Of a DNA stretch of 64,000 bases, positions 35,616-49,279 are shown piece by piece (within the stretch, counting starts at the first letter, position 1; the number at the start of each line of letters is the position of its first letter). The position numbers and the translations under genes were made by a program. This stretch comes from Brevibacterium gallinarum (GTDB lineage Bacteria > Actinomycetota > Actinomycetes > Actinomycetales > Brevibacteriaceae), in contig NZ_JACSPY010000004.1 of assembly GCF_014836885.1 (NCBI RefSeq), positions 62,001-126,000 of the forward strand. Direction: 5' to 3'. Under the pieces are notes generated by a model that had not been told where the DNA came from, did no database searches, and was given only the letters and a program-made list of their open reading frames with translations.

Positions 35616-36974
35616 TCAGGCGAGGGACTCGATGTCGAAGGGCTCGGGCTTGTCGACCCGCTCGACGTCTGCGCCGAGTGCCTGGAGCTGTTCGACGAAT
35701 CCCTCATAGCCGCGGTCGATGTGATCGACGCCGGAGACTTCGGTGCGACCCTCGGCTGCCAGGCCGGCGATGACGAGAGCGGCCCCGGCACGGATGTCCG
35801 AGGCCTCCACCTCGGCTCCGGAGAGCGAGCTGACACCGGTGACGAGCGCGTGGTTGCCGTCGATGGTGATCTCAGCACCGAGGCGTGCGAGCTCATGGAC
35901 GAAGCGCCAGCGGGCCTCGAACAGATTCTCGGTCAGCAGGCCGACTCCGTCGGCGATCGCATTGAGGGCCACAGCGAAGGGCTGCAGGTCGGTCGGGAAG
36001 CCGGGGAACGGCAGGGTGGCGACGCGGATGCTGTGCGGTCGGCTCGGGCCCACGACCCGGAAGCCCATGTTCTGGGCTCCGTGCTCATTCGCTGCGGCGA
36101 TTCCGGCGACCAGGCCCTCGGTGTCCGCGCTGCCGGACAGGACCGACACCTCGGCGCCGGCGGCGCGCAGGTGCTCGAAGACGTGCGGCAGCAGCTGCGG
36201 GTCGATGCCGCGCACGGTGACATCCCCGCCGGTGATGGCTGCGGCGAAGGCCCAGGAACCGGCGACGATCCGGTCGCCGACGACCCGGTGCTCGACCGGG
36301 TGCAGGCGCTCGACGCCCTCGATCGTCAGAGTCTTGGTCCCGATGCCGGAGATCTGCGCGCCCATCGCCTGGAGCATGAGGCAGATGTCGATGATCTCCG
36401 GTTCCTTGGCGGCGTTGTCGATGATGGTGGTGCCCTCAGCCAGGGTGGCGGCCATGAGGAGGTTCTCGGTCGCACCCACCGAGGGGAACCGCAGGTGGAT
36501 CTCGGCACCGGCCAGGCCGTCTGGGGCTTCGGCGATGAAGTAGCCGTGGTCGAGATGTGCGCTGGCGCCCATCGCCTCGAGCCCGGCCTGGTGCATGTCG
36601 AGTCCGCGCGAGCCGATGGCGTCACCGCCGGGCATCGCGACATGGGCTGCGTGCATCCGCCCGGTGAGCGGGCCGAGCACGCAGATCGAGGCGCGCATGG
36701 CGCGCACGAGTTCGTAGTCGGCCTGGATGCCCGGCTCCTCCGGCACGTCGATGTCGATGATCCCGGCCTCGGGGTCGTAGTCGATCTCGCAGCCGAGGCG
36801 GCGCAGCAGTTCGCTCATGATCGAGACATCGAGGATGCGCGGCACGTTGGAGATCACCGACCGGCCCGGGGCCAGGAGGGTGGCGGCCATGAGCTTGAGC
36901 ACGCTGTTCTTCGCCCCGCGCACGGCCACGTCGCCGGTGAGCCGGTGCGGTCCGTTGACGGACAGGATCTCCAT
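35616..36974 (-). CDS. murA: UDP-N-acetylglucosamine 1-carboxyvinyltransferase MurA (Asp-type, fosfomycin-insensitive)
   Basis: A 452-residue enolpyruvyl transferase that makes the first committed peptidoglycan precursor from UDP-GlcNAc and PEP. Core motifs: [25 protein letters not shown] and [13 protein letters not shown]. The active-site loop reads PGGD (D118) where E. coli has PGGC (C115); Asp at this place gives natural fosfomycin resistance, known in mycobacteria and chlamydiae. It is about 30 residues longer than the mycobacterial enzyme, with an insert around 290-325 ([20 protein letters not shown]). The ATG at 36974 has GGAGG about 9 bases upstream. Last gene of the ATP-synthase/DUF2550 run; cytoplasmic. 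Confidence 0.95.
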   Translation of the reverse strand: MEILSVNGPHRLTGDVAVRGAKNSVLKLMAATLLAPGRSVISNVPRILDVSIMSELLRRLGCEIDYDPEAGIIDIDVPEEPGIQADYELVRAMRASICVLGPLTGRMHAAHVAMPGGDAIGSRGLDMHQAGLEAMGASAHLDHGYFIAEAPDGLAGAEIHLRFPSVGATENLLMAATLAEGTTIIDNAAKEPEIIDICLMLQAMGAQISGIGTKTLTIEGVERLHPVEHRVVGDRIVAGSWAFAAAITGGDVTVRGIDPQLLPHVFEHLRAAGAEVSVLSGSADTEGLVAGIAAANEHGAQNMGFRVVGPSRPHSIRVATLPFPGFPTDLQPFAVALNAIADGVGLLTENLFEARWRFVHELARLGAEITIDGNHALVTGVSSLSGAEVEASDIRAGAALVIAGLAAEGRTEVSGVDHIDRGYEGFVEQLQALGADVERVDKPEPFDIESLA

Positions 36975-37070
36975 GAGCGTGGTCCTCCTCGGGCGGATCG
37001 TGCGGTGGCAGAGAAGAGTCCTGAGGAGCGCAGCCCCGCAGGACATATCAGTCTAGGAGGTCAAGGCCGC

Positions 37071-37535
37071 CTAGGTGAAACGGCCGACGGTGCGGTTGAA
37101 GCCCGGCGGCGCTGATTCGAGCCAGGAGGCCAGAGCGGCCAGCGCCTCGTAGTCGAGGGCCAGCCGGGTCTGATGGGCTGAGCCGTCTGCTGCGCCGTAG
37201 GCGGCTGTCACGATGACAGCGCCGGGCATGACGGCGTAGCGCTCAGCGGAATCCGGCTCTTCGCGCCGGATGATCTCCATGTCCTGCCGCGGCAGGGTCA
37301 TCGCCGGCGACCGGGTGAGGCTGAAGATCGGGTACCAGTCGAGTGAGGTGATCGTGAAGACCGCCACACCCAAACGCCAGCGTGGGCGAGGAGTATCCTC
37401 GCCCACGCTGATGGAGCAGTCGAACGCGCCCCGAAGCTTGGTGATCGCCCGTCGTCGCACCAGGAACAGCACGACAAAAACCACAGCCAGCCCTACCAAC
37501 GAGAGCAGAATGATCAGCAGGGTCGATGGGTTCAC
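37071..37535 (-). CDS. DUF2550 membrane-anchored protein
   Basis: A 154-residue protein of the actinobacterial DUF2550 family. One N-terminal membrane helix (about 5-28, LLIILLSLVGLAVVFVVLFLV) is followed by a basic RRRAITKLRGAFDCS and a soluble domain (GVAVFTITSLDWYPIFSLT). Function unknown; its place between atpC and murA is conserved (Rv1312 in M. tuberculosis). The GTG start at 37535 is 22 bases past atpC. Cytoplasmic face with one transmembrane anchor. Confidence 0.88.
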   Translation of the reverse strand: MNPSTLLIILLSLVGLAVVFVVLFLVRRRAITKLRGAFDCSISVGEDTPRPRWRLGVAVFTITSLDWYPIFSLTRSPAMTLPRQDMEIIRREEPDSAERYAVMPGAVIVTAAYGAADGSAHQTRLALDYEALAALASWLESAPPGFNRTVGRFT

Positions 37536-37557
37536 GTTGACCAGTGTATGCGATGTC

Positions 37558-37815
37558 TCAGACGAGCTCGGCCTGGTCGGCGACGATGTTCACCCTGTCG
37601 TTCTCGACGGACAGGAAGCCGCCGTCGGCCTGCGCCCGGACGGTCTGATCGTCAGCCGTCACAATGCGCACCTCCCCGCCGGCCACGATCGCCAGAACGG
37701 GCTCGTGGCCGGACAGGATGCCGATCTCACCTTCGGTCGTACGAGCGACGACGCGCTTGGCCTCACCGGACCAGATGCTCCGGTCGGCGGCCACGACGGT
37801 GACATTCAGGCTCAT
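37558..37815 (-). CDS. atpC: ATP synthase F1 epsilon subunit, short form
   Basis: An 85-residue epsilon subunit consisting only of the N-terminal beta-sandwich (LNVTVVAADRSIWSGEAKRVVART, GEIGILSGHEPVLAIV). The C-terminal helical hairpin that inhibits ATP hydrolysis in E. coli is missing: the protein ends at VNIVADQAELV. This short form occurs in several actinobacteria. It couples F1 rotation to the c-ring. The ATG at 37815 follows atpD by 6 bases, with AAGGAGAA ahead of it. Confidence 0.94.
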   Translation of the reverse strand: MSLNVTVVAADRSIWSGEAKRVVARTTEGEIGILSGHEPVLAIVAGGEVRIVTADDQTVRAQADGGFLSVENDRVNIVADQAELV

Positions 37816-37821
37816 GAGGGA

Positions 37822-39279
<1,458 letters not shown>

Positions 39280-39311
39280 CTACTTTCTCTTCTGCTCTCT
39301 TGTGTGGCCGA

Positions 39312-40274
39312 TCAGTCGTCGGCGCCGGATGCCGCGAGGGAATCCGCACCGCCGACGATCTCAGAGATTTCCTGGGTGATCTCGGCCTGGCGAGCCGTGT
39401 TGGCCAGCCGGGTGTAGGTCTTGATGAGTTCGTCTGCGTTATCGGTCGCGGTCTTCATGGCCTGCTGACGTGCCGCCTGCTCGGAGGCAGCGGCATTGAG
39501 CAGCGCCGCGAGGATCCGCGAGTCGATGTAGCGCGGCAGCAGTGCGTCAAGCACCTCTGCTGGGCCGGGCTCGAACTCGTACAGCGGGAAGACCTCGTCA
39601 TGGGCCTTGGCCTTGTCTCGGTCGGGCAGGCCGCCGGACTGCGGGACCTGATCGGTCTCGGCAGCGTCCTCTGCGTCCACAACCTCCAGCGGGATGAGGC
39701 GCCGGTACTCCGGCTCCTGGGTCACGCTGGACTTGAAGCGGGTGTAGACGAGGTAGATCTCGTCGACGCCGTCTTCTTCGAACGCCGTGTGGAAGTCCTC
39801 GAGCAGGACCTCGCCGATCTCGCGGGCGTGTTCGGCCTGCGGGGATTCGGAGAATCCGGTCCAGGACTTCTTCAGGTCGCGGTCGCGGAACGTGTAGTAC
39901 GTCTCGGCCTTGCGGCCCACCGAGTAGAGGTGGACGTCCTTGCCGTTCTCGGTCAGCAGCCGGATGAGCTCTTCGGCCTCGCGGATGACGTTGGCCGAGT
40001 ACGCTCCGGCGAACCCGCGGTCCGGGCCGATCACGACGACGGCTGCGCGCCGGATCTCCTCCGGCTCAGTCGTCAGCGTGTGATCGACGTTGGACTGGGT
40101 GGCGACTGCCGAGACCGCACGCGTGAGTGCGTTCGCGTACGGGCTGGCTGCCTTCACCCGGCCGATGGCCTTCTGAATCCGGGATGCCGCGATGAGCTCC
40201 ATGGCCTTGAAGATCTTCCTCAAGGACTTGGTGGAGTTGATCTTCGCCTTGAAGACCCTCTGCTGGGCTCCCAT
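39312..40274 (-). CDS. atpG: ATP synthase F1 gamma subunit
   Basis: A 320-residue central-stalk rotor subunit. N-terminal helix [35 protein letters not shown] and C-terminal helix with NAADELI..., [21 protein letters not shown] are the two long helices of gamma. The middle ([19 protein letters not shown]) is the Rossmann-like domain; an insert around residues 200-225 ([20 protein letters not shown]) is typical of actinobacterial gamma. ATG at 40274, with AAGGAAG upstream. 42 bases past atpA. Confidence 0.96.
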   Translation of the reverse strand: MGAQQRVFKAKINSTKSLRKIFKAMELIAASRIQKAIGRVKAASPYANALTRAVSAVATQSNVDHTLTTEPEEIRRAAVVVIGPDRGFAGAYSANVIREAEELIRLLTENGKDVHLYSVGRKAETYYTFRDRDLKKSWTGFSESPQAEHAREIGEVLLEDFHTAFEEDGVDEIYLVYTRFKSSVTQEPEYRRLIPLEVVDAEDAAETDQVPQSGGLPDRDKAKAHDEVFPLYEFEPGPAEVLDALLPRYIDSRILAALLNAAASEQAARQQAMKTATDNADELIKTYTRLANTARQAEITQEISEIVGGADSLAASGADD

Positions 40275-40316
40275 CAGTACTTCCTTTCGCTAGCGATCGT
40301 CATGGGCAAAGCGCGC

Positions 40317-41951
<1,635 letters not shown>

Positions 41952-42052
41952 CTGGTTTCCCTGCTTCCTTAAATCTCTCTCGCAGCGACCCGGTTCTTCT
42001 CTGCAGACCGCTGTCTGAACGTGTGTATGTAGCCCGAGGCGCGGGCGGTTGA

Positions 42053-42868
42053 TCAGCTTGCCAGGCGACGGCGAAGGTCGGACAGACGATTCGAGATCGT
42101 CGAATTCATCACTTCGTCGCCGACCTGCACACGCACACCACCGACGACGTCGGGGTCCACATGCACGTTGAGGACCAGCTCGCGGCCGTAGTGGGCCGAC
42201 AGCGCTGCAGCCAGGCGCTCCTGCTGCTCGTCGCTCATCGGCTTGGCGACCGTCACCTCGGCAACGGAGCGCGCCTGACGGCGGGCCAGCACTTCCGAGT
42301 AGCGGTCTAGCGTCTCGGAGACGCGGGCGCCGCGCGGGTGCGCAGCAGCCTGTGCTGCCAGCTTGACGGTCTCAGTCGCGGCCTTGCCGTCGAGCAGGTT
42401 GGCTGCGAGTGCGCGCTTCGTCTCAGCCGGGGCTGCGGACTCGAAGGCCCAGCCCAGCTCGTGATCGGACTCGATGAGGCGGGTGAAGCGGAACAGCTCC
42501 TCCTCGACCTCGCCGAGACGCCCCTCAGCCTGTGCCTGTGCCGCGATCGCAGTGACGCCGGCATCCTCCAGCGCGGTCACGCTGTCCTGGGGGCGAGCCC
42601 AGTGCAGTGTGGCGGCGCGCTTGGCGATGTCGAGTGCGGCCGCGTCGACCCGGCCGGAGAACAGCGTGTCGAGCACACCGTGCTTCCGCTCCTCGGCAAT
42701 GGCGCCGTCTGCCATGAGGCGGCGCAGCTGCGCGCTGTCAGCCATTGCGGAGACGATCGACAGCAGCCCGTCACCGAGTTCGGTTGCGGCAGCGCCGGCA
42801 GCGTTCTGGAGCCGGGAGTCAACTGCGTCCAGCACATCGTTGAGCGAGTTCCTGCTCGACTGCAGCAT
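42053..42868 (-). CDS. atpH: ATP synthase F1 delta subunit
   Basis: A 271-residue delta (OSCP-like) subunit that links F1 to the b-subunit stalk. It is longer than E. coli delta (177), with an N-terminal helical part ([17 protein letters not shown]) and the usual C-terminal domain ([48 protein letters not shown]). The ATG at 42868 is chosen: GGAG lies 5 bases upstream; the GTG at 42871 would be too close. The start touches the atpF stop (TGATG). Confidence 0.95.
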   Translation of the reverse strand: MLQSSRNSLNDVLDAVDSRLQNAAGAAATELGDGLLSIVSAMADSAQLRRLMADGAIAEERKHGVLDTLFSGRVDAAALDIAKRAATLHWARPQDSVTALEDAGVTAIAAQAQAEGRLGEVEEELFRFTRLIESDHELGWAFESAAPAETKRALAANLLDGKAATETVKLAAQAAAHPRGARVSETLDRYSEVLARRQARSVAEVTVAKPMSDEQQERLAAALSAHYGRELVLNVHVDPDVVGGVRVQVGDEVMNSTISNRLSDLRRRLAS

Positions 42869-43422
42869 CACGACTCCTTAACCGACTGGGCCGGGGTGCT
42901 TGCTTCGAGATCTGCGATGAAGCGGTCGACCACCTGGGCCGAACGGGCGTCGTCGGTGAGGCTCTCACCGACGATGCGCGAGGCGAGGTCGGTGGCCAGG
43001 CCGCCGACGTCTCCGCGCAGTTCGACCATGGCCGCCTGCTTCTCGGCTTCGATCTGTGCTTTTGCCTGGGAGATGATGCGCTCGGCCTCTGCATTGGCCT
43101 GCTGCTTCATCTCGGCGATGATCTGAGCGCCGTCTTCCTGTGCCTCGGAGCGCATGCGCGCTGCCTCGGCACGGCCGTCGGCGAGCTGCTTCTGGTATTC
43201 AGCGAGTGCGGCATCGGCTTCGGCCTGAACGCGTTCGGCCTTCTCGATGCCTCCCTGAATCTTCTCAGCTCGTTCGTCGAGGACCCGGTTGAACGTCGGC
43301 AGAACAAACTTCCAGAACACCACGAGGATGATGAGGAAGATCACCGCACTCCAGACGATGTCATAGGTAGCGGGGATGAGGGGGTTCGGTGTCCCCTCGG
43401 CCGCAAGAATCATCGGAGTCAT
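42868..43422 (-). CDS. atpF: ATP synthase Fo b subunit
   Basis: A 184-residue peripheral-stalk subunit. Membrane helix about 19-40 (YDIVWSAVIFLIILVVFWKFVLP), then a long charged helix (RAEKIQGGIEKAERVQAEADAALAEYQ). The ATG at 43422 is preferred: GAGGA lies 9 bases upstream; a TTG at 43443 that overlaps the atpE stop is an alternative. Adjacent to atpE and atpH. Confidence 0.95.
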   Translation of the reverse strand: MTPMILAAEGTPNPLIPATYDIVWSAVIFLIILVVFWKFVLPTFNRVLDERAEKIQGGIEKAERVQAEADAALAEYQKQLADGRAEAARMRSEAQEDGAQIIAEMKQQANAEAERIISQAKAQIEAEKQAAMVELRGDVGGLATDLASRIVGESLTDDARSAQVVDRFIADLEASTPAQSVKES

Positions 43423-43439
43423 TGAGTCAGTCCTCGATA

Positions 43440-44557
<1,118 letters not shown>

Positions 44558-44686
44558 GTTTCGGTTACTCTCCCAATTTCGGGCCCGGGCGGGTAAGAAC
44601 CAGGCCGACCAGTCGCTCCGGCACACGAGTGTGGAGCGGCATTGTCACATCATGGAGACCGGTGAACTGGCACCTGGTCCTTGAGT

Positions 44687-44716
44687 ACTCTACCAATCGC
44701 AGTAATAAACTCACAA
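44687..44716 (-). promoter_or_regulatory. Putative promoter of the atpBEFHAGDC operon
   Basis: TTGTGA (44711-44716 on the minus strand), an 18-base spacer and TAGAGT (44687-44692), about 130 bases upstream of the atpB GTG. The intergenic region is AT-richer than its surroundings. The rest of 44558-44842 shows no reading frame or hairpin that I can support. Confidence 0.5.
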
Positions 44717-44842
44717 ATTGCTGGGCAATCCCTGCACCTGCTCCGATCCGCATGTTCTCGGGCTTTCCACCGCGACAAAACGCCTGGTCAGAGCCTCAAA
44801 ACAGCGCGTCGTCAGGCTGCGGTCGGTGACCGCGGCTGGATT

Positions 44843-45301
44843 TCAGCGCGCCTCGGGGTCGACGGTCGGCACCCGGGCGCGTGTGACGGTGATCGCATCG
44901 ATGAGCGAGGTGCCGAGCACGGCTGCGACGATCGTGAAGAACGCCGTCGTCCCGTCGAGCCAGGCCGCGTCCTTGATCCGCCAGATGACGATCATGAAGA
45001 TGAAGGCCTTGAACAGGAAGCCCACGCCGAGCGCACCGGCGATGACGGTGAGGTTCCAGCTGCGGCCGATGTACATGATGACGAGCGAGACGAGCAGGAA
45101 GATCGCCGCCAGTCCCCCGCCGATCAGCGCTCCGTTGAGACCCCGCTGGCCTGCGAAGAGCATGCCGAGCAGCCCGCCGAGGAGGGTGACGGCGACGACG
45201 AGGATCGCGCCGCGGATGATCAGCGCGCGCCAGATGGCCTTCCACTGCAGGTCGACGTCGGTCTCGCGGCGCTCGTGCGGGGCGGGCTTCGGGTCGGTCA
45301 T
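44843..45301 (-). CDS. atpI: AtpI-like ATP synthase accessory membrane protein
   Basis: A 152-residue protein with about four membrane helices (LIIRGAILVVAVTLLGGLLGMLF, ALIGGGLAAIFLLVSLVIMYIG, VGFLFKAFIFMIVIW, FFTIVAAVLGTSLI). It matches the AtpI/ATP synthase I position upstream of atpB (Rv1303 in mycobacteria); sequence similarity in this family is low. Possible role in c-ring assembly. The ATG at 45301 overlaps the wecA stop (ATGA). Confidence 0.78.
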   Translation of the reverse strand: MTDPKPAPHERRETDVDLQWKAIWRALIIRGAILVVAVTLLGGLLGMLFAGQRGLNGALIGGGLAAIFLLVSLVIMYIGRSWNLTVIAGALGVGFLFKAFIFMIVIWRIKDAAWLDGTTAFFTIVAAVLGTSLIDAITVTRARVPTVDPEAR

Positions 45302-46407
45302 CGGATGGCCTCCTTCGCGCGCAGGCGCGCATACAGCGGGTAGAACGTCAGGAACAGCGTGATCGCCACGCTGCCGAGGATGATGGGCACGTTGACGGCG
45401 GGGGTGGCGATGAGGAACGACACCGAGCCGAAGGCGAAGATCGCCGTCCACAGGTACAGGATGAGCACCGCGCGTGCATGCGAGTGCCCGAGTCGGAGCA
45501 TGCGGTGGTGCAGGTGCTTGGCATCTGCCGAGAACGGGGACTTGCCGGCGGACATGCGCCGCAGGACTGCCAGGCCGAGGTCGAGCAGCGGCAGGAACAT
45601 CACCGCCACCGGGAGGATGATCGGCAGGTAGGTCGCGAAGACGCGCTGATCCGACAGCAGCGCTGGGTCGACCTGGCCGGTCACCCGGATCGTCGAGGCA
45701 GCCAGCAGCAGGCCGATGAGCATCGAGCCGGAGTCGCCCATGAAGATCCGGGCCGGATTGAAGTTGTGCGGCAGGAAGCCCAGGCATGCCCCGACGAGCA
45801 GCGAGATGATGAGCGAGGCGAGGTTGGCGTAGCTGTCGGAGCTGGTGTCGACGGCCAGACTGTAGGAGTAGACGAAGAATGCGATGCCGCCGATCGTCAC
45901 GATCCCGGCAGCCAGTCCGTCGAGACCGTCGACGAAGTTGACGGCGTTGATGGTGATGAGCACGACGAGCACGGTGAGGATGATCGACATCCGCGGGGAG
46001 CCGATGATGACGGAGTTGAAGGGGATCGACAGCAGGGTCACACCGTTGAAGGCCATGAACCCGGCGGCCAGGGTCTGGCCGGCGAGCTTGGTGATCCAGT
46101 TGAGGTCCCAGATGTCGTCGACGACGCCGAGGGCGCACAGGATCGTCGCCGCCCCGACGATGCCGATGATCGCCCCGGGCTGGACGAACAGCTCTTCGAG
46201 GAACGGCGTCTGCGAGGCGAACAGCAGTCCGACGAGCAGACCGGCGTAGATGGCCACCCCGCCCAGTCGCGGGGTGGGCACCGAGTGGACGTCGCGGGCG
46301 CGCAGCGGCGCGAAGATGAGTCCGCGTTCGGCGATGCGCCGCACCATCGGGGTGACGAGGTACGACACGATCGCTGCGACGAGGAGGATGAAGAGGTAGG
46401 CGCGCAC
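45298..46407 (-). CDS. wecA: Polyprenyl-phosphate GlcNAc-1-phosphate transferase, WecA/MraY-like
   Basis: A 369-residue membrane glycosyl-1-phosphate transferase with about ten helices. Motifs: HSVPTPRLGG, GVVDDIWDLN, NAVNFVDGLDGLAAG, the catalytic FMGDSGSMLIG and the C-terminal HLHHRMLRLGHSH. The second and third resemble WecA/TagO (decaprenyl phosphate, GlcNAc-1-P) more than MraY. It begins linker-unit synthesis of arabinogalactan or a wall polymer (rfe in M. tuberculosis). GTG start at 46407 is 6 bases past the tsaC stop. Confidence 0.93.
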   Translation of the reverse strand: MRAYLFILLVAAIVSYLVTPMVRRIAERGLIFAPLRARDVHSVPTPRLGGVAIYAGLLVGLLFASQTPFLEELFVQPGAIIGIVGAATILCALGVVDDIWDLNWITKLAGQTLAAGFMAFNGVTLLSIPFNSVIIGSPRMSIILTVLVVLITINAVNFVDGLDGLAAGIVTIGGIAFFVYSYSLAVDTSSDSYANLASLIISLLVGACLGFLPHNFNPARIFMGDSGSMLIGLLLAASTIRVTGQVDPALLSDQRVFATYLPIILPVAVMFLPLLDLGLAVLRRMSAGKSPFSADAKHLHHRMLRLGHSHARAVLILYLWTAIFAFGSVSFLIATPAVNVPIILGSVAITLFLTFYPLYARLRAKEAIR

Positions 46408-46413
46408 GCGGGA

Positions 46414-47217
46414 TTACTCCCGCGTGATTTCGTCAGCTGCTTCCGCGCCCGAGGCACTGGTCTCTTCCGCGCCTGAGGCAGCGCTCTCTTCCGTACCCGA
46501 GGTGGCGGTCTCCTCCTCGCCCGAGGCAGTGGTCTCCTCCTCGCCCGAGGCGGTGGTCTCCTCTGTGCTCGCGGCGCTGTCCTCCAGATCGGGCAGCACC
46601 TCGCGCAATTCGGCTGCGGTGATCGGGCCCTCGCGCAGGATGCGCGGCGGGGTGCGGGTGAGGTCGACGATCGTCGAGGCGCCGATGCCGGGCACCTCTC
46701 CCCCGTCGATGTAGATGTCGACGCTCTCACCGAGCATCTCCTCGGCTTCGGCAGCATTGCAGGCGGCCGGTGAACCGTGGGTGTTGGCTGAGGAGACGGC
46801 CAGCGGGCCGGTCTTGCGCAGCAGTTCGAGGGCCGCCTCGTGGTCGGGCATCCGCACGGCGACCGTGCCGTGCGTGTCGCCGAGGTCCCAGTCGAGCATC
46901 GCCTGGGCACCGCAGATGATCGTCAGGGGACCGGGCCAGAAGCGCTTGGTGAGTTCGAAGACGGAGGTGTTCGGCACCTCGGCCAGAGCCATGAGCACTT
47001 CGCGCTGGCCGACGAGCACCGGCGGGGGCATATCGCGGCCGCGGCCCTTGGCTTGGAGCAGCTTCTCGACGCCGGTGGCGGAGAAGGCGTCAGCGGCGAT
47101 GCCGTAGACGGTGTCGGTCGGCATGACGATGAGTCCATCGGATTCGAGGACCCGGGCGCATTCGCTGAAGACCAGGTCTCTCATCTCATCGTTGTCGATG
47201 CTGAACGTGCGCGACAT
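46414..47217 (-). CDS. L-threonylcarbamoyladenylate synthase (TsaC/Sua5 type) with repeated acidic tail
   Basis: A 267-residue protein. The first 210 residues are a complete YrdC/Sua5-like domain: GLIVMPTDTVYGIAADAF, KGRGRDMPPPVLV, PGPLTIICG, LAVSSANTHGSPA and GASTIVDLTRTPPRILREG. It makes threonylcarbamoyl-AMP for the t6A modification of tRNAs. The remaining 55 residues are a low-complexity tail, five copies of an eight-residue unit like ETTASGEE, encoded by 24-bp tandem repeats. ATG at 47217 directly after the prmC stop; the position downstream of prmC is conserved. Confidence 0.93.
   Translation of the reverse strand: MSRTFSIDNDEMRDLVFSECARVLESDGLIVMPTDTVYGIAADAFSATGVEKLLQAKGRGRDMPPPVLVGQREVLMALAEVPNTSVFELTKRFWPGPLTIICGAQAMLDWDLGDTHGTVAVRMPDHEAALELLRKTGPLAVSSANTHGSPAACNAAEAEEMLGESVDIYIDGGEVPGIGASTIVDLTRTPPRILREGPITAAELREVLPDLEDSAASTEETTASGEEETTASGEEETATSGTEESAASGAEETSASGAEAADEITRE
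46447..46566. repeat. Five 24-bp tandem repeats in the tsaC-like gene
   Basis: Units at 46447, 46471, 46495, 46519 and 46543, each beginning GCCCGAGGC or close to it, and each eight codons long so number changes keep the frame. Confidence 0.9.
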
Positions 47218-48162
47218 TCACGGCCCTTCCAGGCGTTCGGCGGTGGTGAAACGGTCTCTGCCAGTGTAGTCGGTGTGGGTGGCGGCACCGGACAGACCAG
47301 CGGCAGCGCAGGCCTGCTGGATCGCCGCAGCCTGCGTCTCATCATGTTCGATGACGAGCAGCCCGCCCGCCCGCAGCGCCTCGGCGGCGAGCTTGATGAT
47401 CCGTGCCGGTGTCTGCATCCCGTCTGCTCCCCCGCCGTACAGCGCGATGGCCGGGTCGTAGCCGGTGACTTCGGGGATGTCGGGCTGGGTGGCCTCGGGC
47501 ACATACGGCGGGTTCGTCACGACGATGTCGAAGGGCCCGAGACCCGGCACCACCTCGGCGACGTCACCGGCATGGAGGGTGACGGTCGAGCCGGCGGCGG
47601 CGACCGCCTCGGCGGTGGCGGCGATGTTGAGCTCAGCCCACCGGCAGGCCTCGGCGGAGAGCTCGACGGCGTGGACCTCGCTGCCGGGGATCTCGGTGGC
47701 CGCAGCCAGGGCCAGGGCGCCGGTGCCGGTGCACATGTCGAGGATCCGGATCACGCGCGCCCGGCCGTTGCCGGTGTGTTCGTCGTCGGAGCGCAGGGCG
47801 GCGGCGTGGGCGATGGCCGGGTCGATGAGGAGTTCGGTCTCCGGGCGCGGGATGAAGACCCCGGGCCCGAGGCGGAGGTCGAGATGGCGGAAGCCGGTGG
47901 TGCCGGTGATGTGCTGGAGCGGTTCGCGCCCCGCCCGCCGGGTCAGGCAGTCGTCGAAGCTGCGCACCTGCTCAGCGGGCACGTCGAAGCCGCGCAGCAG
48001 CTTCAGCGACAGCTCCTTGTGGGTCAGACCGAGCACGTGGGCCAGCAGCAGCCGTGCGTCAGTGCCGGGGGTGTCGATGCCGGCCTCAGCCAGCCGGGTG
48101 CGGGCAGCGGCGATGAGCGCATCTGCCGGCTGCCCACCAGCCGTGTCTGCGGCTGGACTCAC
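47218..48162 (-). CDS. prmC: Peptide chain release factor N5-glutamine methyltransferase PrmC
   Basis: A 314-residue SAM-dependent methyltransferase that methylates the Gln of the RF1/RF2 GGQ motif. Motif I region ILDMCTGTGALALAAA (about 144-160), the signature NPPYVPE (about 215) and the N-terminal helical domain (ARTRLAEAGIDTPGTDARLLLAHVLG). The GTG start at 48162 follows the prfA stop by 2 bases, so its substrate gene and it are co-transcribed. Confidence 0.95.
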   Translation of the reverse strand: MSPAADTAGGQPADALIAAARTRLAEAGIDTPGTDARLLLAHVLGLTHKELSLKLLRGFDVPAEQVRSFDDCLTRRAGREPLQHITGTTGFRHLDLRLGPGVFIPRPETELLIDPAIAHAAALRSDDEHTGNGRARVIRILDMCTGTGALALAAATEIPGSEVHAVELSAEACRWAELNIAATAEAVAAAGSTVTLHAGDVAEVVPGLGPFDIVVTNPPYVPEATQPDIPEVTGYDPAIALYGGGADGMQTPARIIKLAAEALRAGGLLVIEHDETQAAAIQQACAAAGLSGAATHTDYTGRDRFTTAERLEGP

Positions 48163-48164
48163 GC

Positions 48165-49262
48165 TTACTGCGCCTCCTCGAGACGCTGGGCGCGGTCGAG
48201 TGCGCGGCAGGATTCGACGACGGCATCGAGGTCGCCGGCGAGCACCTGGTCGAGGTTGTGGGCCTTGTAGCCGGTGCGGTGGTCGGCGATCCGGTTCTCC
48301 GGGAAGTTGTAGGTGCGGATCCGCTCAGACCGGTCGACGGTGCGCACCTGCGAGCGGCGCCGGTCATCGGCTTCGGCCGCTGCTTCGGCGGCCTGGGCGG
48401 CCAGCAGCCGGGCGCGCAGAATGCGCAGGGCGGCGGCCTTGTTCTGCAGCTGGGACTTCTCGTTCTGGCAGCTGGCGACGATGCCGGTGGGCACGTGGGT
48501 GATGCGCACCGCCGAGTCGGTCGTGTTGACCGACTGCCCGCCGGGGCCTGATGAGCGGTAGACGTCGACGCGCAGATCGGCGTCGTTGATCTGGACCTCG
48601 TCGGGCTCGTCGACGTCGGGGAAGACGATGACACCGGCAGCCGAGGTGTGGATGCGACCCTGCGATTCGGTCACCGGCACACGCTGGACGCGGTGGACGC
48701 CGCCTTCGAACTTCAGCCACCCGTAGGCGCCTTCGTCCTTGGCCTTGACGGCCAGCGTGACGTCCTTGCAGCCGCCGAGGTCCGAGGGTGTGGTGTCGAT
48801 GACCTCGGTCGACCAACCGCGCCGATCGGCCCACCGCTGGTACATCCGCAGCAGGTCGGAGGCGAAGAGTGCCGACTCCTCGCCGCCCTCCCCTGCTTTG
48901 ATCTCGACGAGCGCATCGCGGTCGTCATCCGGGTCGCGGGGCACGAGCAGATCCCGCAGCACGCCCAGGAGCTGCCCGCGCTGCTCTTCGAGCGCGGGGA
49001 TCTCCTGGGCGAAGCCGGGATCGTCGTCGGCGAGTTCGCGGCAGGCCTCCAGGTCGTCCTGGGCGGCGATGAGATCGCCCCAGCAGGACACGACCTTTTC
49101 GAGCTCGGCATACCGGCGGGTCAGCCGGCGCGCCGTGCCCGGGTTGGCGTGCACCTCGGGATCGGCCAGCTCCTGCTCGATGCGGGCATGCTCGTCGCGG
49201 AGCATGTGCACCATCTGGCGCAGCGAGTCGATATCGGCTGCCGTGTCGGCGGTCTCACTCAT
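48165..49262 (-). CDS. prfA: Peptide chain release factor 1
   Basis: A 365-residue class I release factor recognising UAA and UAG. GGQ motif in [16 protein letters not shown] (about residue 237-241) is the catalytic site. The C-terminal [18 protein letters not shown] is typical of RF1. The ATG at 49262 is chosen on alignment; the longer frame upstream would run into rho. 17 bases separate it from rho, without an rpmE in between. Confidence 0.96.
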   Translation of the reverse strand: MSETADTAADIDSLRQMVHMLRDEHARIEQELADPEVHANPGTARRLTRRYAELEKVVSCWGDLIAAQDDLEACRELADDDPGFAQEIPALEEQRGQLLGVLRDLLVPRDPDDDRDALVEIKAGEGGEESALFASDLLRMYQRWADRRGWSTEVIDTTPSDLGGCKDVTLAVKAKDEGAYGWLKFEGGVHRVQRVPVTESQGRIHTSAAGVIVFPDVDEPDEVQINDADLRVDVYRSSGPGGQSVNTTDSAVRITHVPTGIVASCQNEKSQLQNKAAALRILRARLLAAQAAEAAAEADDRRRSQVRTVDRSERIRTYNFPENRIADHRTGYKAHNLDQVLAGDLDAVVESCRALDRAQRLEEAQ

Positions 49263-49279
49263 GCAGGCGGGCCAGCCGG

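Noticed and set aside
46840..48270. 476-codon plus-strand frame opposite tsaC and prmC
   Set aside because: Gly/Val-rich shadow with no homologue-like features.
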